From NCBI RefSeq assembly GCF_018476525.1, contig NZ_JAHCST010000037.1, positions 23,456-87,455 on the forward strand: 64,000 nucleotides of DNA. Reading direction: 5' to 3'. Below the pieces are notes generated by a model. It saw only the letters and a program-made list of their open reading frames with translations. It made no database searches and was not told the origin of the DNA. How positions within the stretch are numbered: the first letter of the stretch is position 1; each line of letters opens with the position of its first letter. The position numbers and the translations under genes were made by a program. The stretch is from Acrocarpospora catenulata (GTDB lineage: Bacteria > Actinomycetota > Actinomycetes > Streptosporangiales > Streptosporangiaceae). Positions 58,784-64,000 of this stretch are shown here, piece by piece.

Positions 58784-61700
58784 GTGCCGCCGGGCAGGCC
58801 GCGCAAGCACGATCGCGAGAGGCATGCGGAGCTCCAGGAGCTGGTCGCTTGGTTCGAGCGGCAGGTCGAGTTCTCGAATCGCCGATCTCTTCTGGCCGCT
58901 TCGGCTCGGCGTGGATTTCCGCTGCCGAAGAACGGTGTGTACGAATTCTTCCGGCGAGAGAAGCTGCTCGACTGGCAGACGACCGCCTTGATGGCCGCCG
59001 CCCTGGGGCAGGAGGCCGGTGCGGTTCGGGAGCTGTGGCAGCGGGCCAGGCAGTCCCTGCGCGCCAAGCAGCCGCCGCTGGAGGCGGGCGCCGCTTCGTG
59101 GGATGACCTGCCCGTACCCGAAGGCTGGTTGTGGGAACTGCTGATCGGGGTGCGTGACGCGCCCGACCGGTTCCCATATCGGCTGCTCGACGTTTCTCCC
59201 CCTCTGTTGTCCGAGGTTTATGTCGAGCAGGACGTGCAGCCCGCGGTGCCCCGTGGGTCGCACGACGGGTCGGCTGAGAAGCATCCCCGGGCCGCCCCGC
59301 TCGCAGTGGGGAAGTCGCTGCGCCAGGTCCTCGGCGAGCACGATCACCTTTTCATCACCGGGGGACCCGGCACGGGCAAGACCACTCTGGGGAGGCACCT
59401 GATCCGGCAGATCGCCCAGGCGTGGCTCTCAGAGCTTGGCGACGAGGTCCCGTGGTGCGCCGAACCGGTCGTCGGAGTCCGTATCACCGCCGCTGACGTG
59501 CTCGCGGCCCACAGTTGGGCCGAAGCGCTGGTCAGTGCCTCCTGGACGAGTGTGCTGACCGCGCCGATCGATCCGAGGATCTTCGGAGGGCGGACGCACG
59601 GGACGCGCTGGCTCGTGGTCGTGGACGGGCTCGACGAGGTCGCCTCGCCCAGGAACCGTGAGATCGTGCTGCGCGCTCTGGCCGCTCGGGCGGAGCATGG
59701 CTCGGCCTATCGGCTGGTCATCACCTCGCGGCCGCTTCCGCAAAAGGAGCTGGAGCCGTTTCAGTCGCGAAGCGTTGGTTTCTACACGCTGAGCGGGTTC
59801 GACGGCGTTCAGCAACGGGCTTTCGCCGAACGCTGGTTCGCGGCGCAGAAGATGGAGGATCCGGCCAAGGCCGCGACGGCGTTCCTCGAAGAGGTGGAGA
59901 ACGCGGGACTCACCGAACTGATCAAGGTTCCGCTCTTTGCCACGATCGCGGCCACGTTCTACACCAGGAAGCCTGGACGCACGCTGCCCCGGGGACGGAT
60001 CGAGCTCTACGAGAAGTTCCTCGAGGAGCTTTCCGACGTGCGCTCGCACCGGGTGGACATTCGCGAGCGGCTCCGAGTCCGGTGGGAGGAGCTGGGCTGC
60101 GCCGGGACCATGGACTGGATTCTCGCCAACCAGGAATGCCTGCGGCTTCACCTGGCGCAGGTGGAGACCGGCTGGCAGCCGTTGACGCTGGATTCGGCGG
60201 TCGGCTGGCTGCGCGCGAACCTGCCAGACGGGTTGCGGCTACGCGACGGGATGGAAGGCGACCTGGGCCGGCTGCTCGCGGAGACCGGAGTATTGGTGTT
60301 CGACGGAACGGAGCTGTCGTTTCTGCACCGGTCGTTCGCCGAGTTCATCGCGGCCAGACAGGAGGCGGCCGGGATTCCCGCCGAGTTCCCGGGCCTCGTC
60401 ACGTGGATGGAACGGGTCCAGGCGGAGACCTCGCGGAACTATGTGTTCTTCACCCTCGCCCATTGGGTCCTCCGACAGGGGAATGAGGCGGCCACGGTCG
60501 TGCGGCTGCTGCTGGCGGAGAACCTGCAATACAGAGTCATGGCGCTGCGTCTGGTCACAGCGGGAATCCCGATGGGGGCCGAGCTGGAAGGGGCCGTGAT
60601 CGACCGGGTGCTGAGCGAGCCGTTCGAGTCGCGCGGGCGCGGGTATTCGCGACCCGATCACGAACTCTTCACCGAACTGACCGAGCTTCGAGGCAACGAA
60701 CGGCTGGCGGAGCGTTTGCAGCGTCTCTCGCGAACTCACGGGCTGCCGATCGCGTTCCGGGCCTCCGCGGCGGCCGCGTACGCACGGGTGGCTGATCTTC
60801 CGGGTGGAGTGCGTTTGCTGCATGAGCTGGCGGACCAGGTGGACGACCCCGAGGGGTTGATCGGGATCGTACGCCATCTTGCCGTGCTTGACGCGCCCGC
60901 GGCCGGAGTCAGGATCCGGCTGTTGAGACGTGTGGTCGACGGCGATGAACCATGGCGACGGGTGCAGGCCATGTCAGAGCTGATCGAGCTCGGTGAGAAC
61001 GAGGGAGCGGTGGAGCTCGCCCGTTTCATTCTGGGAGGTGGCGAGCAGAACGGTCCCTTGCTCGAGTCCGCTGGGGAGATCTGGCTGGCCGTCGAAGGTG
61101 AATCCGCCGTCCCCGAGATCGTTCGGGTCATAGCGGACCGGAAGCGGAACAACGAGTGGGCGCACGCTGGACTCGCCAAGCTGTTGTTCTTCGCCGGTGA
61201 CGCTGTGGCGGCGGAGCCGCATGCGCGTGAGGTCCTGCTGAACAGCGTGGCTGACGATGACATCCGGGAGGTCGTCGAGGCGTGGATTGAGACGGAAGGA
61301 GCCGGTGGAGCGGAAAAAATCGTCGCCGCGTTTGACGGCTTCATCAAATGGAATACCGATGGGCGGTCCCACGTCGCCGGTCAGCTTCTGGCACTGGGGC
61401 ACCCTGAGGCAGCGGTCGAATTATCCCGCCGGATTCTACGGGGACCAAGTAAGCCCTCTTCGCATGAGGCTTCGTGGGCTGTGGAGGTGCTACTGTCCGC
61501 GCGGGGTGAATCCGTTATTGACGAAGCGCTGCATTGGTTGGACGAGCACGATGTCAAACCAGGTAAACTCCACATGCTCACGCAGCAGATGATCGACGAC
61601 GGGTTCGCGGCGGCGGCGTGCGTTCTTGCTCGGCGGATCATGAATTTCGCCGGGGCGACTGAGAAATCCTTCACCTGGGCCGCCGACATTCTTCTCATCC

Positions 61701-62260
61701 ACGTCGGCTCCAAGGCCGGCGAAGAGATCATTCAGGCGCTTCGCGCTCGTCCGATGGGTTCCACAACGCTGACGGCGGCGCTGCTGCCCGTCGTGTCGAA
61801 ACACCAGCAGAAGGAGGCCACCGTCGCGCTGTGCCGGGAGGTCTTCTTCGACCCCGGGCGGACGGTGGACGAACTTCTGAAGGCCGTGCGCGCCTGGATT
61901 CTGGTGGCTGGGCCAGAGTCGGTTCCGCAGATCATGTCGCTGGTCGAGGCGGTGTGCGGGCTCTCCGGTGACGAGCGCGCCAGGCTTGCCGAACTCCTGA
62001 AAGCCGAAGGCGAGGTTGGCGCCGCCATCTCCCTGTGGTGCGCGGTGAGCGTGCAGCCCACCCTCTCGTCGGAACTCCGCTGGCGGGCGGTCGAACAGCT
62101 TCTGGACGTGGGCGCTGCCGAGAAGGCGGCCACCACATTGAAAGCGGCACTCGCGACCACGTCCGACGAGGTCGAAGGTGTGCGCCTCCGCCAACTTCTC
62201 GGTTGGGTCGATCCCGCTTTGTCCCGAATGGCTGTTACCGACATACGCATACCACCGTGA
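58784..62260 (+). CDS. NACHT-domain NTPase, bacterial NLR-like defence candidate
   Basis: 1158 residues from a GTG after GGGAGG. N-terminal domain (1-95) looks like a small helix-turn-helix (LLAASARRGFPLPKNGVYEFF). NACHT core: Walker A GGPGTGKTT (193-201), Walker B LVVVDGLDEV (Asp281 to Glu285), sensor ITSRPL, and LHRSFAEFIAA near 515-525 as the end of the winged-helix part. The C-terminal half (about 560-1158) consists of helical repeats (HEAT/TPR-like) that would sense a ligand. Bacterial NACHT proteins are known anti-phage NLR relatives. No separate effector domain is visible at the N-terminus, so toxicity may come from another protein or from the HTH domain. Its place in an integrative element fits mobile defence. 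Confidence 0.85.
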   Translation: MPPGRPRKHDRERHAELQELVAWFERQVEFSNRRSLLAASARRGFPLPKNGVYEFFRREKLLDWQTTALMAAALGQEAGAVRELWQRARQSLRAKQPPLEAGAASWDDLPVPEGWLWELLIGVRDAPDRFPYRLLDVSPPLLSEVYVEQDVQPAVPRGSHDGSAEKHPRAAPLAVGKSLRQVLGEHDHLFITGGPGTGKTTLGRHLIRQIAQAWLSELGDEVPWCAEPVVGVRITAADVLAAHSWAEALVSASWTSVLTAPIDPRIFGGRTHGTRWLVVVDGLDEVASPRNREIVLRALAARAEHGSAYRLVITSRPLPQKELEPFQSRSVGFYTLSGFDGVQQRAFAERWFAAQKMEDPAKAATAFLEEVENAGLTELIKVPLFATIAATFYTRKPGRTLPRGRIELYEKFLEELSDVRSHRVDIRERLRVRWEELGCAGTMDWILANQECLRLHLAQVETGWQPLTLDSAVGWLRANLPDGLRLRDGMEGDLGRLLAETGVLVFDGTELSFLHRSFAEFIAARQEAAGIPAEFPGLVTWMERVQAETSRNYVFFTLAHWVLRQGNEAATVVRLLLAENLQYRVMALRLVTAGIPMGAELEGAVIDRVLSEPFESRGRGYSRPDHELFTELTELRGNERLAERLQRLSRTHGLPIAFRASAAAAYARVADLPGGVRLLHELADQVDDPEGLIGIVRHLAVLDAPAAGVRIRLLRRVVDGDEPWRRVQAMSELIELGENEGAVELARFILGGGEQNGPLLESAGEIWLAVEGESAVPEIVRVIADRKRNNEWAHAGLAKLLFFAGDAVAAEPHAREVLLNSVADDDIREVVEAWIETEGAGGAEKIVAAFDGFIKWNTDGRSHVAGQLLALGHPEAAVELSRRILRGPSKPSSHEASWAVEVLLSARGESVIDEALHWLDEHDVKPGKLHMLTQQMIDDGFAAAACVLARRIMNFAGATEKSFTWAADILLIHVGSKAGEEIIQALRARPMGSTTLTAALLPVVSKHQQKEATVALCREVFFDPGRTVDELLKAVRAWILVAGPESVPQIMSLVEAVCGLSGDERARLAELLKAEGEVGAAISLWCAVSVQPTLSSELRWRAVEQLLDVGAAEKAATTLKAALATTSDEVEGVRLRQLLGWVDPALSRMAVTDIRIPP

Positions 62261-62339
62261 CCACCAACACTGTCACCGACACGATCAGGCGAGCATCGGC
62301 GATCGCCGGATCGTTGTTCCTCCGTTGAGGAGGAAGGTG

Positions 62340-63644
62340 ATGGCGATGGGTGAGAGCCATCCGGTGGTCTACAAGCGGTGCGGCTGCACCGGGCAGAGAG
62401 GGCGATGCCCGAGACTGATCGATGAGGGGCATGGTTCGTGGTACTTCGCGGTGCAGCTGCAAGGTCTGTCAGGGTGGCGGGAACGCTTTCGGCGCGGAGG
62501 TTACGCAAGCGCCGGCGAGGCCGAGCAGGTCGGGCGGCAGCTGATCGCGGCTGAGGAGGGTGGTCCGATCGGGGCCGGGTGCACGATGGCGCAGTGGTTG
62601 CGGTGCTGGCTGGCGACCGTTCAGGGGATCCGGCCGAGGACGCGTCAGGGGTATGCGGATCACGTCCGGCTGCACCTGGTTCCGGCGCTGGGGCGGGTCA
62701 GGTTGTCGGAGCTGTCTCTCCGCGATGTACGGCGCATGTTCACCGCGTTGGCCGGACGCCGGACCCGGTATGGGAGGCCGTTGGCGGCGGCGTCGCTGGA
62801 GCGGATCCGCGCCACGCTGCGGGCGGCGCTGAACGAGGCCGTCCGGGAAGGTCTGATCGACAGCAATCCCGCCCGCGCTGTGAGGTTGCCAGCCGCGCCG
62901 CGTCCGAGGGCGCAGGTGTGGACCGAGCGGCGGGTGGCGGCGTGGAAGGCCACCGGCGAGAGGCCCACGGTGGCGGTCTGGACGATCCCGCAGCTGGTGG
63001 CCGTCCTGGACGGCGTCCGCGAGGACGCCCTCTTCCCGCTGTGGTGGCTGGCCGCGCTGCGCGAGCTGCGCCGGGGCGAACTGGCCGGCCTGCGCTGGAT
63101 GGACCTCAGCCTGGAGACGGGCGAACTCTCCGTGGCCCAGCAGTTGGTGCACGTCGGTGGGAAGCTGGTGGCGTTCCCGCCCAAGAGCGTGGCCGGCAGG
63201 CGCACGGTGGCGCTGGATCCGCAGACGGTCCGGCTCCTGCGCCGTCATGAGCATGATCGGCGGGCCGAGATGACTCGTCGCGGCCAGGCGTGGGACGACA
63301 TGGGATACGTCTTCACCCGCCAGGACGGCAGCCCGGTGGCGCCGGACTACCTGACCTACCAGTTCCATAAGCTGGTAGACAAGAGCGGGCTACCACCCGT
63401 GCGGCTGCACGACCTGCGGCACGGCGCGGTCACGATAGCCTTGGCCGCGCACGTGGATCTGCCGGTGGTGCAGGGCCAGATCGGGCACGCCAGCATCGTG
63501 CTGACCGCCGACACCTACACCTCGGTGCTGCCGGAACTGCACCACCAGGCGGCCAGGGCGACGGCCCGCCTGGTGCTGTCGGCGGCGCGCGGAACCGCCC
63601 GCAAGGTGCGCCGGGGGTGGTGCGGCTGGATGACCCAGGTGTGA
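62340..63644 (+). CDS. Tyrosine recombinase (integrase) of the element
   Basis: The ATG at 62340 after GAGGAGGAAGG gives 434 residues; an ORF upstream overlaps the NACHT gene and is discarded. Core-binding domain (about 80-165, SAM-like) and catalytic domain: box I R244 in LRELRRGELAGLRW, H357-x2-R360 in HDLRH, H near GHASIV, nucleophile Y393 in DTYTSVL. All catalytic residues look intact, so it may be active. It stops 62 bp before the right att repeat, a standard position. No excisionase is recognisable; the short 62258-62331 frame (TTNTVTDTIRRASAI) is not convincing. Confidence 0.9.
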   Translation: MAMGESHPVVYKRCGCTGQRGRCPRLIDEGHGSWYFAVQLQGLSGWRERFRRGGYASAGEAEQVGRQLIAAEEGGPIGAGCTMAQWLRCWLATVQGIRPRTRQGYADHVRLHLVPALGRVRLSELSLRDVRRMFTALAGRRTRYGRPLAAASLERIRATLRAALNEAVREGLIDSNPARAVRLPAAPRPRAQVWTERRVAAWKATGERPTVAVWTIPQLVAVLDGVREDALFPLWWLAALRELRRGELAGLRWMDLSLETGELSVAQQLVHVGGKLVAFPPKSVAGRRTVALDPQTVRLLRRHEHDRRAEMTRRGQAWDDMGYVFTRQDGSPVAPDYLTYQFHKLVDKSGLPPVRLHDLRHGAVTIALAAHVDLPVVQGQIGHASIVLTADTYTSVLPELHHQAARATARLVLSAARGTARKVRRGWCGWMTQV

Positions 63645-64000
63645 CCCATCTGTGTCCCAGGCCATGATCGACTGATCTGCCGTACGGGAGAACGCCCAGG
63701 TCAGCGGTGGTGGGGCGCCAGGGATTCGAACCCTGAACCTACGGATTAAAAGGCAGGCTATTTATTTCTATCATTCCATCCAGGTTTATCGCCGTCAAAA
63801 TGCCCGATCAGGATGCGCGATGTTGTCCCGTATCGCATGCCCATGAGCAACCACCGAGCAACCATCAGTTATCCAGGGCCCCGGCGTATCGAGGTTTCGT
63901 CCGGGTTTGGTTTCTCCGGTACCGCTGAGCCTGGGGCGCGGGCTGCGTACGGAGTGAAGAGCGGGGTAACGACTGGCCAAGCGCCCAACGAGGAAGGGCA
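63645..64000. other. Right junction and start of an adjacent related element
   Basis: 356 bp with no gene. After the right tRNA repeat (63706-63752) the sequence again resembles the element's left end: TTTCTATCATTCC at 63764 and the 41-bp repeat at 63828-63868. The following 130 bp lack recognisable features. The window ends inside it. Confidence 0.6.
63706..63752. repeat. Right att site: 3' half of tRNA-Lys(UUU)
   Basis: Identical 47 bp to 55676-55722. It again contains only the anticodon loop to CCA end on the minus strand, without the tRNA 5' half directly to its right, so the tRNA is not intact here either. This indicates a further element to the right. Confidence 0.9.

Larger units (their letters stand above)
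55723..63752. mobile_element. Integrative element (about 8.0 kb) at tRNA-Lys, carrying a NACHT gene
   Basis: Bounded by perfect 47-bp tRNA direct repeats and ending with a plus-strand tyrosine integrase 62 bp from the right repeat. Cargo: an unknown 648-aa protein, two small ORFs and a NACHT NTPase. There are no conjugation, replication or phage structural genes, so it is a small integrative element that depends on help for transfer, or a cut-down relative of one. The intact tRNA must lie to the right of the window, since the tRNA 5' half would join from that side. Confidence 0.8.

Noticed and set aside
62258..62331. Excisionase gene between NACHT and integrase genes
   Set aside because: Only about 23 codons long, no helix-turn-helix pattern and no clear ribosome site.
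1..64000. CRISPR array
   Set aside because: No regularly spaced repeats of 24-40 bp were seen; the only short tandem repeat noted is the 21-bp duplication at 15001.

Overview
This window is high-GC DNA from a filamentous actinomycete, most likely a Streptosporangiales-type genome. That placement is inferred from base and codon use, the many GTG starts, SigE-type and ECF42 sigma factors, an XRE-plus-TPR regulator and a CGNR regulator. No species marker is present.

Layout. The first 36.8 kb looks like ordinary chromosome with accessory patches. It holds a flotillin/OB-fold pair cut by the left edge, a secreted beta-helix protein behind a LacI-like palindrome, two membrane proteins, an ECF sigma factor with a membrane partner, a secreted DUF916 protein, a metallophosphatase and a HupE/UreJ-like protein. 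An ECF42 sigma factor sits with its YCII partner and a DUF998 protein. The strongest candidate for an undescribed system follows at 17.9-22.9 kb: an HSPA12-like Hsp70 ATPase, two coiled-coil proteins and a patatin-like phospholipase in one tightly packed operon, opposite an XRE regulator. Then come a TetR/VOC/secreted-protein regulon with matching operators, a CGNR/hydrolase pair, a quinate/shikimate-to-protocatechuate module with TetR and duplicated operators, an amino-acid decarboxylase, and a hemerythrin-like/nitronate monooxygenase pair.

From about 36.9 kb to the end the DNA is largely island-like. It starts with a SWIM zinc-finger gene followed by two paralogous large helical proteins whose start and stop codons overlap. 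A secreted phospholipase D resembling sphingomyelinase D comes next. An IS graveyard at 44.5-55.6 kb has elements nested inside one another and carries two NucA/NucB nuclease toxin modules, each followed by a hairpin and a DUF6461 immunity-like gene. The last 8 kb (55.7-63.75 kb) is an integrative element bounded by 47-bp perfect direct repeats of a tRNA-Lys(UUU) 3' half. It carries a tyrosine integrase, a NACHT NTPase of the bacterial NLR type and an unrecognised 648-aa protein. The sequence beyond the right repeat resembles the element's own left end, so a second related element probably abuts it.

Together, the tail of the window is a hotspot for defence and conflict genes. The Hsp70-patatin operon lies apart from it, but its last gene ends in a relic of the same IS family found in the hotspot.
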